Notes: a model not told the origin generated them from the sequence alone. DNA of 48,739 nt from Chthoniobacteraceae bacterium (GCA_947476255.1 CANJPY010000032.1:1-48739); one strand, 5' to 3'. Counted from the first letter of the stretch, positions 27,201 through 34,634 are shown. Numbers and translations: made by a program.

Positions 27201-27366
27201 TGCCCTTGCGGTGTTTGTCATCGGGGCCGTGGCAATGAAAGCAATTGTTGGAAAGAATCGGCCTTATTTCTCTGGCAAAATTGACCTTGCCCGCGCCGGC
27301 TGCATTCGCGCCCAAAGCTGTCGCCGAAATCAAGCCAACAACCGACACTGTGAAGAAATATTGCAT
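24283..27366 (-). CDS. Secreted PSCyt1-DUF1549-DUF1553 haem protein (second copy)
   Basis: 1,027 residues from ATG 27366, chosen because a signal peptide follows directly (MQYFFTVSVVGLISATALGA); the frame extends to 27408. The haem site is CFHCH (residues 42-46), followed by RLDTEEGAF and MPPPKTGKKLTEKE, the PSCyt1 pattern. DUF1549 follows with CAQCHTHKFDPLTQ. A middle region of about 200 residues lacks the golvesin-like domain of the first copy and looks instead like a beta-rich spacer. DUF1553 ends the protein (ENPLTARVIANRFW through RRNRTNTPLQALVTLND). It is the first gene of a two-gene operon with DUF1501. Function is unproven beyond haem binding and export. Confidence 0.92.
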   Translation of the reverse strand: MQYFFTVSVVGLISATALGANAAGAGKVNFAREIRPILSNNCFHCHGPDDKHRKGNGDKGLRLDTEEGAFAALDSGFALVAEHPEKSLLLERILTKDKEEVMPPPKTGKKLTEKEVALIRRWIQEGAPYAGHWAYIKPVAPHVPEVSEPRWNSSAVDRFLFSRMRTEGLKPSAEADRETLIRRVALDLTGLPPLVEEVEAFKRDPAPEAYVRMVDRFLAKPSFGEHWARLWMDLARYADSAGYPSDPGRSIWAFRDYVIKAFNDNKPFDQFTIEQLAGDLLPGPSEEQIIATAFHRNTMTNNEGGTSDEEFRNAAVIDRVNTTWSVWMGTSMACAQCHTHKFDPLTQKEYFSFFALLNQTEDADRNDEAPLHQFLLPEEKTRKTTLEEKVASLEALFKTASPEWKQGFKDWDANFPRDLAWQGIGPSNVQSTNGAATQVREDGSILVSSSEKGGDSVTLVLPAPAADIEAFQLASIPDASLQEGGSSRSAKGAFILDQIRVSIVSEDPKAKARELKFRAVYATSAAAGFEPQTVVGLKAKADQNARNKGWNVANSTKSEALTLVPEKAVRLQPGESIRVELDQRSRKSEQLLASFALRVTSDSRAELLVATPPKIVAIMKEPAASRSPQNAAQALDYYVREHAPEAGKERAEYASRKKELDGLKPNTVPILRELAAEKRRVTKVQLRGNYLNLGDEVAPGTPGVFPALPAGALPDRLAMARWLVSAENPLTARVIANRFWESLFGVGIVRTSEEFGAQGEMPFHPELLDWLALELVRSGWDVKSFLKTLVSSAAYRQSGAVTPELQEKDPENRLVARGPRFRMSAEILRDQALFVGGLLSPTMYGKPVRPPKPNMGLSTAFGRANDWEVSAGEDRYRRALYTEVRRNSPYPSFTTFDAPNREVCTLRRNRTNTPLQALVTLNDPVFVEAAQALARKVITEGGSAAEGRIRFAFQRVLSREASGKEVDRLQRLIEEAAAAFEQDPARAKQMATDPLGALPAGADAREYATWTVFANVVLNLDEAVMRR

Positions 27367-27515
27367 GGCACTCAAGATAAGAAAGTCACGATAGTAGACC
27401 CCGTTCATTCCGAAAAGTTTGAAAAAAAGAAACCCTCAAGCCTGCTACCAAACTTGAATTCACACGGGGTCGGACAGTCATCGAATTCGGCAACCTGCGT
27501 GCCTGCTTTTAGTCC

Positions 27516-28007
27516 TCACGCCTTGAGAGCGAGAAACACCCACACGATCATCACAGCCCCTGCGATGACCCGACTGACAACACCGGCAGCATTGCCTACG
27601 AGCGTTCCCCATGCAGCACGCATGGCCTCACGGGAATCCTTGCCGGAGCAGAGTTCCCCCAGAAACACCCCCGCAATCGGTCCAAGGATAAGACCCGGCA
27701 GGCTGAAGAAAAGGCCGACGAAAAGACCTGCAAACGCCCCCCAAATGCCATACCTCGACGCCCCAAAATGGCTGGCTCCAAGCAGTGCTGCAAACATATC
27801 GACCAATTGCGCCAATACCACGACAGCGGACAGTCCCAATAAATTCCCCCATCCGAGCGCGTGTCCCGGGGTTGCCAGCAGCCAATCGCAAATAAAAGCG
27901 CCCAAAAGAATCAGAGGCGTTCCCGGGACCATCGGGATAAAACAGCCCGCGAATCCCGCCACCATCAACACAATGACCAGAATCCAGCCGACAACGTGTA
28001 AGATCAT
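27516..28007 (-). CDS. DUF456 small integral membrane protein
   Basis: 163 residues from ATG 28007, chosen because the upstream extension is not hydrophobic and overlaps the divergent peroxiredoxin leader. Almost the whole protein is hydrophobic and glycine-rich, with about four membrane helices. The motifs GCFIPMVPGTPLILLGAF and FFSLPGLILGPIAGVFLGE are characteristic of DUF456, a family of unknown function. The N-terminus is a helix (ILHVVGWILVIVLMVAGF). It is divergent from the peroxiredoxin gene and separated by 149 bases from the haem protein upstream on the same strand, so it is probably transcribed alone. Confidence 0.85.
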   Translation of the reverse strand: MILHVVGWILVIVLMVAGFAGCFIPMVPGTPLILLGAFICDWLLATPGHALGWGNLLGLSAVVVLAQLVDMFAALLGASHFGASRYGIWGAFAGLFVGLFFSLPGLILGPIAGVFLGELCSGKDSREAMRAAWGTLVGNAAGVVSRVIAGAVMIVWVFLALKA

Positions 28008-28127
28008 AGAAATTAGGCCTGCGATTTGATGTTGCCGAGAAGGAAGGAGTATTCTAAACGGTGCATTGGCTGGCTGCGTCCTGTCATTCAGACTGGGAAC
28101 CAAGCCGATTTCAAACATTTACATTTT

Positions 28128-28604
28128 ATGGCAATTTCAACCGGCACAAAGGCTCCAGAATTCACACTCAAAACCAAAACAGCCGAAGGTCTTCAGGACA
28201 TCAAACTCTCTGATAACTTCGGTCACCGGAACACGGTGCTGCTTTTCTTCCCGCTCGCGTTTACAGGCGTCTGCACCAAAGAATTGTGCGACATCTCGGC
28301 AGGCTTGAAGGCGTACACCGACCTGAACGCACAAGTCATCGGAATCAGCATCGACAGCCCCTTCGCACAGGAAGCCTGGGCGCAAAAAGAAAGCATCCAC
28401 ATTCCCCTCGCGAGCGACCTGAACAAAACAGTCGCTGAAGCCTACGGCGTCCTTTTGGCAGACCTCGTTGGAATAGGTTCCGCCTCCGCACGCGCGGCCT
28501 TCGTTATCGATAAAGAAGGTATCATCCGCTACGCGGAACAGACTCCCACTCCCTTGGAACTGCCGTCGTTCGACGCAATCAAGGCCACTCTCGCCCAGTT
28601 GTAG
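28128..28604 (+). CDS. Peroxiredoxin (AhpC/TSA, AhpE-like)
   Basis: 158 residues from ATG 28128; the frame is open upstream, but that part has no family match. Peroxiredoxins reduce hydrogen peroxide and organic peroxides in the cytoplasm using a reactive cysteine. The active-site pattern P-x3-T-x2-C is seen at Pro42, Thr46 and Cys49 (FPLAFTGVCTKELC), with a second cysteine five residues later that may be the resolving one. The thioredoxin fold continues with VIGISIDSPFAQEAWAQ and AAFVIDKEGIIRY. It is divergent from the DUF456 gene. Its 3' side holds an inverted repeat (28628-28678) and the 26-bp array. Confidence 0.92.
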   Translation: MAISTGTKAPEFTLKTKTAEGLQDIKLSDNFGHRNTVLLFFPLAFTGVCTKELCDISAGLKAYTDLNAQVIGISIDSPFAQEAWAQKESIHIPLASDLNKTVAEAYGVLLADLVGIGSASARAAFVIDKEGIIRYAEQTPTPLELPSFDAIKATLAQL

Positions 28605-28627
28605 GCGCGACCTGCCCCTAGTGGTGC

Positions 28628-28678
28628 GGCGGCAACCAAGAAGTTCTGGCGCAAGCTTCCTCAAACCTTGGTTCCGCC
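28628..28678 (+). other. Imperfect inverted repeat after the peroxiredoxin gene
   Basis: GGCGGCAACCAAG (28628-28640) pairs with CTTGGTTCCGCC (28667-28678) with one bulged base and a 26-base loop. It begins 24 bases past the peroxiredoxin stop. No T-run follows, so if it ends transcription it does not do so in the standard intrinsic way. It could stabilise the mRNA 3' end. Confidence 0.5.
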
Positions 28679-28770
28679 CCGCCACATTGGAGTGCTCGTG
28701 TCTCCACAAGAACGAAAGTCTCACACGCACAAGAGACTCGTTACCAGCCAAGACAAAGACGCCTGAACGA

Positions 28771-28946
28771 GCCGCCACTGCGCCAGGCCTAAACAAGGCG
28801 CCACTGCGCCAGGCCTAAACAAGGCGCCACTGCGCCAGGCCTAAACAAGGCGCCACTGCGCCAGGCCTAAACAAGGCGCCACCGCGCCAAGTCTAAACAA
28901 GGCGCCACCGCGCCAAGTCTAAACAAGGCGCCACCGCGCCAAGTCT
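28771..28946 (-). repeat. 26-bp tandem array made from the 3' end of the kpsF-like gene
   Basis: Seven units begin at 28771, 28797, 28823, 28849, 28875, 28901 and 28927 (the last is 20 bases). The four distal units read GGCGCCACTGCGCCAGGCCT plus AAACAA; the three proximal ones differ at three positions. The proximal unit is coding: on the minus strand it is the last codons of the isomerase (DLARWRLV plus stop TAG). Every unit has a GGCGC-N4-GCGCC dyad. The array separates convergent genes. Confidence 0.95.
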
Positions 28947-29890
28947 TGCGAGTCCACCAACCCCACAGGACGTCCACTCTCGTCCAAAACGACCACTTCA
29001 TCGATTCTGTGGGTCTCCAGAATACGCAGGACATCCGCGGCCAATCGGTCCGCTTCGACCGAAATAGGATGCACTGTTAAAAAATTGCCCACCTGCTTCT
29101 CGCCAATGTCTGCAACGTTTTGGTAACAGCGCGCAAAATCTCCGTGAGTGAAGATTCCCGCCATGATTCCCCGCTGATCGACGGCTACAGCGGCTCCGAC
29201 CTTGTGGCTAGTCATTGCTGCAAGCACCTGCGAAACAGTCATTTCAGGCGAAACAATAGCCATTTGCTTCTGCGCACGCATGATCTCACGCACCCTTAAC
29301 AAAAGTGTCCGTCCGATTTGTCCTCCGGGGTGGAAACGCGCGAAATCGTCCTTGGTAAACCCACGCGCCTCCAGAAGCACCATCGCAAGGGCATCGCCGA
29401 GTGCCAGCATAACAGTCGTGCTGGAAGTCGGAGCGAGTTCCAAAGGGCACGCTTCTCGCTCCACATTTACATCCAAAACAATGGCACTACTTTGGGCCAG
29501 GGTTGATGCCGGCTTGCCAGTCATCGCGATTAAAAACGTCCCCATCCGAGCCAACGCTGGAAGAAGAGCCAAGAGTTCGTCTGTTTCGCCGCTGTAGGAA
29601 AGGGCGAGAACAACGTCGCCTTCGGTGATGAGCCCCAGATCTCCATGCAAGGCATCCACGGGCGCCAGCACGACCGCGGGACAGCCTGTGCTTGTGAGTG
29701 TGGCCGCAATCTTTTCACCAATACAACCGGACTTTCCCACTCCACACACCACGACCTTGCCCCTGCGAGCGATGCACGCAAGAAGCGCCTCGACGGCCTT
29801 GGAAAACCGCTCATCCAAGCGCGCCTGCAGGCGTTCAATCTCAGATATTTCCAATTGTAAAACGCGGGCTGCTTTCTCCAAGTAATCCAT
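28919..29890 (-). CDS. kdsD: Arabinose-5-phosphate isomerase (KpsF/KdsD/GutQ family)
   Basis: 323 residues from ATG 29890. It interconverts ribulose-5-phosphate and arabinose-5-phosphate, the first step towards Kdo, the inner-core sugar of LPS, in the cytoplasm. An SIS domain (about 35-180) has VVVCGVGKSGCIGEKIA, a serine-rich LSYSGETDELL and the conserved APTSSTT. After FHPGGQIGRTLLLRV come two CBS domains (about 205-323) with GAAVAVDQRGIMAGIFTHGD and EVVVLDESGRPVGLVDSQDL. Length and motifs are normal. Its last eight codons and stop are the founder unit of the 26-bp array downstream. It lies 30 bases after the methyltransferase gene and probably ends that operon. Confidence 0.92.
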   Translation of the reverse strand: MDYLEKAARVLQLEISEIERLQARLDERFSKAVEALLACIARRGKVVVCGVGKSGCIGEKIAATLTSTGCPAVVLAPVDALHGDLGLITEGDVVLALSYSGETDELLALLPALARMGTFLIAMTGKPASTLAQSSAIVLDVNVEREACPLELAPTSSTTVMLALGDALAMVLLEARGFTKDDFARFHPGGQIGRTLLLRVREIMRAQKQMAIVSPEMTVSQVLAAMTSHKVGAAVAVDQRGIMAGIFTHGDFARCYQNVADIGEKQVGNFLTVHPISVEADRLAADVLRILETHRIDEVVVLDESGRPVGLVDSQDLARWRLV

Positions 29891-29920
29891 AACTAAAACT
29901 ACGGTCCTCTCCACCAAATT

Positions 29921-30616
29921 TCACTCTCTTTCCATCCAGAGCGCCTGCCGGGCAAACAGAAAGCGGCCGTGCTTAAAACCCTTCAAGCCGGCGGCCCTTC
30001 CCATGGCTTTCATTTCTCCAAACGAGAACGCGCGCTCCGCGGACACTCTGGCATCATAACGGGTCATCGGTTCCCGATAGAAAAACTGCGTCAACCCCCA
30101 GATCGCGGCGCTCGTGAGCCAAGACCGCTCCAGATCGGAAACGAGCATCCATCGCCCTGCAAGCGCCGCACAACGTGCCAAGATCTCAACAGCGTCTTGC
30201 TCACTAAAATGATGGAGCGCAAGCGAACAGGTCACAAGATCGTACGGTTCTCCCGCGGAAAAAGAACGGATATCCGCCTCGCGCCAATGGATCTCTGGAA
30301 ACGAGGGGCTCAAGGCCCTTGCGATGGCAAGGGTCGAACTCTGAAAATCCACGGCGTCCACCGAAAGTTGAATGCCCTGTGTGCGAGCCCAGGAGACCAA
30401 CACGCGCGGCAAATCCCCGGCTCCAGTGGCGAGGTCGAGGACCTTGTAAACGCCTCCGGGCTTGAGCCAGCGGCGGGCAAACCGGAGTAAAAGACGATGG
30501 CTTCCAAAGCGCCTGTTGAGAGAAACGAGATTCTGCAAATCCAACTCGAGCTCTTCCGATACTGGTTGGGGCCGGTCCATGAGTTCCGGCTGGCTGGCAT
30601 CAAAACGGCGCACCAT
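29921..30616 (-). CDS. Class I SAM-dependent methyltransferase (UbiE-like)
   Basis: 231 residues from ATG 30616; upstream frame extension overlaps the M48 gene and was discarded. The SAM-binding motif VLDLATGAGDLPRVLV (about 60-75) is followed by VDAVDFQSSTLAIAR (acidic loop binding the ribose) and DLVTCSLALHHFSEQDA, the UbiE/Methyltransf_25 pattern. The N-terminus (FDASQPELMDRPQP) and the region LVSLNRRFGSHRLL resemble methyltransferases found near polyketide-type genes in other bacteria, but no such gene is here. The substrate is unknown. The start lies four bases after the stop of the M48 protease gene, which indicates cotranscription. Confidence 0.85.
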   Translation of the reverse strand: MVRRFDASQPELMDRPQPVSEELELDLQNLVSLNRRFGSHRLLLRFARRWLKPGGVYKVLDLATGAGDLPRVLVSWARTQGIQLSVDAVDFQSSTLAIARALSPSFPEIHWREADIRSFSAGEPYDLVTCSLALHHFSEQDAVEILARCAALAGRWMLVSDLERSWLTSAAIWGLTQFFYREPMTRYDARVSAERAFSFGEMKAMGRAAGLKGFKHGRFLFARQALWMERE

Positions 30617-30620
30617 CAGC

Positions 30621-32591
30621 TTAAGCTGGCTCTTCCATCTTGCTCGTCGAAAGATGAGGCACGGGACACCCGAGGGCATCCGCGCAGAGACGGACCACCG
30701 CCATTTCGCGCTCCTGAATCTGCCCCTGATAACTCGCTGCAAGCCCGCACGCGACGAGAATACGCTTCTTCAAAACCGGCGAAGCTTGCTCGCAAACATC
30801 CAGAGCATCCACCATTTCGACAATGGAACAATCCTCGCGCGGCGGTGTGGGATTTTCATACCCCAACGACGCCCATGCGGCAAGGTGGGCCGCAGACCTG
30901 CCTGACGCTGTCGGCGCGCCCATGCGGAGCAAGGAAGAGACAAGTACCCGAACTTCCTGCCACACGGAGGGAAGCTCTTCAAAAACAACCGGAGACACCT
31001 CCCTCACCCCAAGGGCTATCCCGATGCGCCGCCGAACGACTTGAAGTAAAAGGAAACGCACCAGATCAATACTCTCGGGACGCACCACCTCGCGCCTGCA
31101 CTGCTTCATCAGCTGGTAGTATTCCGAAACAGACATGCGCCGCAGCATGGGCATCGCCAGATCCATGAGCAAAAGCATTTGGGAAGTGGACGCCATCCCA
31201 AGATCCATCTTCGCCGTGTTCACGGGCTTCAATAACTCCACCAAAAGCAACTTCACTCCCTCCGTCGAATGCGTCTGCTCCATCCATTCACTCTTAAGCG
31301 TACGCTTCAAAACACCCACCGAGAGCAATTGGGCGGGCACCATGCAGGTCCCCAGAAAATTCAGATTGACTGCGGGATAGGACTTGGGAGCCGTGGCCTG
31401 AGCGAGTTCCTTTGCTCGAATCTTCTCCCGCTTTCGCGCCCCGATGGCCGCAGCAGCTTTCGCAGCCACCGACAAATGCGAGTCCTCCTGCGCTGGACCA
31501 GAGGTGTCCGCAGAAACCGCCACTGGCTCGACTTTGCGAGCCAAGCTCGGCAAAAAATCGCCGTTCCATTCCGGATTTAAACGCCGAATCCGGTCTTCAA
31601 GATCGGGGTGCGTGGGAAAGAAGGCCGAGAAAACACCCACGGACGACGCCCCAAAGAACAGATGCCCAGATTCTGGCGCCGTCGGGTTCTCAATCCAGGA
31701 ACGGTTCGGCAGCCCTCCAATTTTACGCAACACGTTTGTCACCGGAACATGGGACGCCAAAGTGTCAGCCGCAGATTGATCGGCGGCAAACTCCCTGTCT
31801 CTGGAAATCGCCCCCTGCAAAAAGCGGCCGAACAAACTCGAAACCAGCCCCATCAACATGAGCAGCACGCCGATGACAGAACGACTCTGCCCCTCGTTCT
31901 CGGCAACCACGGCGCGCGAGCCATGATTTTTCTTCTGCTCCAAGCCGCCGGTTCTGCCCCAAAAACCGGCACGATTAGGCGAATCTGAAGCGATCATCAA
32001 CCGGCCCGCGAGCGAAAGGAAAAGAATCCCCTGCACCCAGACCAACATCTTAAATTTCATCTGCATGTCACCGCTCAGAATGTGACTGAACTCATGGAGC
32101 AAAACCGCGCGCAATTCCTCCAGAGTCAGGCGTTCGAGAGCACCCATGGTGACGCCAATCACAGCGCTCGACGCGTCATGCCCGGCGGCAAACGCGTTGA
32201 TGGAGGACTCTCCTTCCAACAACCACACTTCCGGAACCGGAATTCCGGAAAAGAGCGCCAATTCTTCCACAAGATCCACCAACCGCTTTTCGCCAGGCTC
32301 CTTGGTGCTCGGATGCAACCGGCGCCCCCCCAACTCTTCCGCGATCCCGGAGCCTCCGAGACGCAGCGCGTAGACCCGCACAATGACGCCCACGAGTAAC
32401 AGGGCAATGGTTGCCGGCAGCGTCCACCCCACGACCCGCTGGTGCACTTCAGTCTCGGACAACGAACCGCCCACGCACAGAACCACAAGCAGGTGCACCA
32501 CAAGCACGACGCCCGCCATCAGCGACATCGCGAGCGTGAACATTCCGGCAGCACGCTGCCGGGCATCATCCTGTGCCAAAAACAAATCCAT
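30621..32591 (-). CDS. Membrane M48 metalloprotease (HtpX-like) with a long C-terminal region
   Basis: 656 residues. Two N-terminal membrane helices (about 18-42 and 57-75) precede the protease domain. Zinc site HEFSH at residues 166-170 (LLHEFSHILSGD) and the third ligand Glu267 in SRDREFAADQSA are intact, with two more helices between them (about 182-200 and 238-258). The family cleaves membrane proteins in quality control. A further 350 residues after about 300 have no recognised domain, more than twice the size of HtpX, which has about 290. Parts include FFPTHPDLEDRIRRLNP, which is still the end of the M48 core. The rest is alpha-helical and may bind partners. It heads the operon with the methyltransferase and arabinose-5-phosphate isomerase. 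Confidence 0.88.
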   Translation of the reverse strand: MDLFLAQDDARQRAAGMFTLAMSLMAGVVLVVHLLVVLCVGGSLSETEVHQRVVGWTLPATIALLLVGVIVRVYALRLGGSGIAEELGGRRLHPSTKEPGEKRLVDLVEELALFSGIPVPEVWLLEGESSINAFAAGHDASSAVIGVTMGALERLTLEELRAVLLHEFSHILSGDMQMKFKMLVWVQGILFLSLAGRLMIASDSPNRAGFWGRTGGLEQKKNHGSRAVVAENEGQSRSVIGVLLMLMGLVSSLFGRFLQGAISRDREFAADQSAADTLASHVPVTNVLRKIGGLPNRSWIENPTAPESGHLFFGASSVGVFSAFFPTHPDLEDRIRRLNPEWNGDFLPSLARKVEPVAVSADTSGPAQEDSHLSVAAKAAAAIGARKREKIRAKELAQATAPKSYPAVNLNFLGTCMVPAQLLSVGVLKRTLKSEWMEQTHSTEGVKLLLVELLKPVNTAKMDLGMASTSQMLLLMDLAMPMLRRMSVSEYYQLMKQCRREVVRPESIDLVRFLLLQVVRRRIGIALGVREVSPVVFEELPSVWQEVRVLVSSLLRMGAPTASGRSAAHLAAWASLGYENPTPPREDCSIVEMVDALDVCEQASPVLKKRILVACGLAASYQGQIQEREMAVVRLCADALGCPVPHLSTSKMEEPA

Positions 32592-32738
32592 CCTTGATAA
32601 TTCGGGTTAAAAACTCGACTCCTAGGTCGTAAACTTAACAACTTTTAACAAGTGATGGAAGAAAATAGAAACCCATCGAGTGATTGATTCACAAAGAATC
32701 CATTCGCCAGAAAAAGCAGGGTTTGACTCAGAATAAAT

Positions 32739-33098
32739 ATGCCCTCCAAGAACGACTCTATCCAACATCTGACCACTCAAATCTGCGAGTTCAGAGATGC
32801 GCGTGATTGGGCGCAGTTCCATTCGCCCAAAGACCTCGCGGTGGCGATCGCGGCCGAAGCCGGTGAACTGCTCCAACACTTTGTGTGGCAAAGTCCGACT
32901 CAATCCGAAACTCGGGTGCTGGAACGCAAGGACGCCATTGGCGCAGAAATGGCGGACATCGCCATTCTCCTTTTTGAAATGGCCCAGATCTCTGGGATTT
33001 CGCTGGGCGACGCGATCGCGGAGAAATTACACCGGAACGAGGCACGCTACCCCGTCGCAAAGGCACGAGGCTCCAACCTCAAATACAACGAGTTGTGA
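32739..33098 (+). CDS. MazG-like nucleotide pyrophosphohydrolase
   Basis: 119 residues. It has the all-alpha NTP pyrophosphohydrolase pattern: EAGELLQHFVW (Glu40 and Glu43) and EMADIAILLFEMA (Glu70 and Asp73) supply the magnesium-binding acidic residues of the MazG/dUTPase-like superfamily. A conserved DAIAEKLHRNEARYPV follows, as in dCTPase/MazG-like small enzymes. Such proteins clean up non-canonical or excess nucleotides in the cytoplasm. The stop overlaps the GTG start of rsmH (GTGA), so translation of the two is probably coupled. Divergent from the M48 gene, with 147 bases between them. The exact nucleotide hydrolysed is not evident. Confidence 0.88.
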   Translation: MPSKNDSIQHLTTQICEFRDARDWAQFHSPKDLAVAIAAEAGELLQHFVWQSPTQSETRVLERKDAIGAEMADIAILLFEMAQISGISLGDAIAEKLHRNEARYPVAKARGSNLKYNEL

Positions 33099-34141
33099 GC
33101 GATATTCCCGAGCCTCACAAACGTCGGCCCCGCTATTCCGGGAAAAACCCGCGCCGGTTTGAACACAAATACAAGGAACATGCCCCCTCGCTGTATCCCG
33201 AGGCCGTGCAGAAAATCCTCGACCAAGGCAAAACTCCGGCTGGAGCGCACAGGCCCATCATGGTCCCTGAAATCCTCGAGGCCTTGGCCCCAATGCCGGG
33301 GGATCTTGCCGTCGACTGCACCTTGGGCTTCGGAGGCCACTCCCAGGCCCTCCTTCCACGCCTCCTTCCAGGCGGTCGTCTGCTTGGTATCGATGCCGAT
33401 CCCATTGAATTGCCGCGCACGGAGGCCCGTCTGCGGGAAGCCGGTTTTCTCTCCGATGCGTTCACCGCGCACCGGTGCAATTTCGCAGGCATCACCGCGG
33501 TTCTAGCCACCGAGAATGGGAGGCGCGCAAATGTGGTTCTTGCCGACCTCGGTGTTTCTTCCATGCAACTGGACAACCCGGCGCGGGGGTTTTCTTTAAA
33601 ATACGACGGGCCTTTAGACATGCGCATGAACCCCTCCAAAGGCCAGCCAGCCCGGGAACTTCTACTGCGGTTGACCCCCGGAAAACTTCAAGAAATTCTG
33701 ACTGAAAATGCGGATGAACCACACGCCGCCGCTGTGAGCACAACCCTTGCCGGAAAAGATTTCCCGACCACGCTGGCACTGGCCCGCGAGGTTCGTACCA
33801 CCCTCAAAACGCGCCCGAACGAAGAGCAGGAACTCTCCGCTCGCCGCGTCTTCCAAGCCTTGCGAATCGCGGTCAATCAGGAGTTTGATGTTTTAGATAC
33901 GTTGCTGAAACAACTCCCAGATTGTCTGGCCGAGGGCGGGCGTGTCGCCATCCTTTCCTTTCATTCGGGAGAGGACAGACGGGTGAAAAAAGCTTTCGAA
34001 GCAGGACTTCACGACGGCGTTTATGGAGTTATTTCCCAAGAAATCATTCGCGCTGGAGAACAAGAGCGCAGGGCAAATCCACGCTCTAAATCCGCAAAAC
34101 TCCGCTGGGCCCGCAAAGCCCATTCCAAAGCCCCTGCTTAA
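33095..34141 (+). CDS. rsmH: 16S rRNA (cytosine(1402)-N4)-methyltransferase
   Basis: 348 residues from a GTG overlapping the previous stop by four bases. RsmH uses SAM to methylate N4 of C1402 in 16S rRNA near the P site. The family start HRPIMVPEILEAL is found at about residue 52, then VDCTLGFGGHSQALL (SAM motif I), LLGIDADPIE and LADLGVSSMQLDNPARGFS, a strict RsmH signature. Later, ARRVFQALRIAVNQE and AILSFHSGEDRRVK are also diagnostic. The basic, roughly 50-residue N-terminal extension is unusual. The gene normally opens the division/cell wall cluster (mraZ-mraW-ftsL), but none of those genes follow here. Confidence 0.95.
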   Translation: MSDIPEPHKRRPRYSGKNPRRFEHKYKEHAPSLYPEAVQKILDQGKTPAGAHRPIMVPEILEALAPMPGDLAVDCTLGFGGHSQALLPRLLPGGRLLGIDADPIELPRTEARLREAGFLSDAFTAHRCNFAGITAVLATENGRRANVVLADLGVSSMQLDNPARGFSLKYDGPLDMRMNPSKGQPARELLLRLTPGKLQEILTENADEPHAAAVSTTLAGKDFPTTLALAREVRTTLKTRPNEEQELSARRVFQALRIAVNQEFDVLDTLLKQLPDCLAEGGRVAILSFHSGEDRRVKKAFEAGLHDGVYGVISQEIIRAGEQERRANPRSKSAKLRWARKAHSKAPA

Positions 34142-34183
34142 AACGACACCAGCGAGTCTTTGCCACTTTGTGACAAGAATGAT

Positions 34184-34209
34184 TTGTGCCCGCCATCTCG
34201 ACGGCACAA
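34184..34209 (+). terminator. Possible hairpin after rsmH
   Basis: TTGTGCC (34184-34190) and GGCACAA (34203-34209) can pair across a 12-base loop about 43 bases after the rsmH stop. No T-run follows, so this is only a weak terminator or mRNA 3'-end candidate. Confidence 0.25.
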
Positions 34210-34349
34210 GGTGAAAGCGTTGGCTCCCCTGAAGGGAATCACGCAGGCACTAGTTACCGGTTAGAAAACAGCAAGTTCTTCACACGGATTTTCTGAAGTC
34301 AACCAAGGCACCTAAAGCCCACACAAACAATTAATTCCATCAAAACATC

Positions 34350-34634
34350 ATGTCCGAACACCACGACGCATCCGAACACGACCACAACTTTCTCGTCACC
34401 GCCGCCCAGTCCCACCGCGAAGCAGCCCATCATTTTCAACTCGCCGCAAAGCATCACCTGCTCGCAGCCGAAGCCGATGAGAAGGACGATATCGAGACCT
34501 CAGCCCATCAGGCTTACCTCGCCTACGGCCACTCGCTGCAAGGCAAACTCTTTGCAGAGGAAGCCGCCTGTTCGCAAATGGCGGCTGACGAATGCGACGA
34601 AGACCACGGCCACGAGGGGCACGCCGCGCACTAG
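34350..34634 (+). CDS. Small histidine-rich helical protein
   Basis: 94 residues, 15 of them histidine, with histidine/aspartate/glutamate clusters at both ends (MSEHHDASEHDH and DEDHGHEGHAAH). The middle is a predicted helical hairpin with heptad-like alanines (SHREAAHHFQLAAKHHLLAA). Short proteins with AAxHHxxAAxHH repeats are scattered through bacteria without an assigned role. The end clusters look able to bind transition metals, which is inference. There are no membrane segments or signal peptide, so it is likely cytoplasmic. It stands alone in a plus-strand unit and converges on the carbonic anhydrase gene. The terminator at 34754 may serve both strands. Confidence 0.75.
   Translation: MSEHHDASEHDHNFLVTAAQSHREAAHHFQLAAKHHLLAAEADEKDDIETSAHQAYLAYGHSLQGKLFAEEAACSQMAADECDEDHGHEGHAAH

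Noticed and set aside
28137..28796. Minus-strand frame of 219 codons opposite peroxiredoxin
   Set aside because: The plus-strand peroxiredoxin is unambiguous and the antisense product resembles no known protein.
28771..28946. Regular 26-bp repeats considered as a CRISPR array
   Set aside because: The units are directly adjacent with no unique spacers, the founder unit is the end of a gene, and no cas genes are present.
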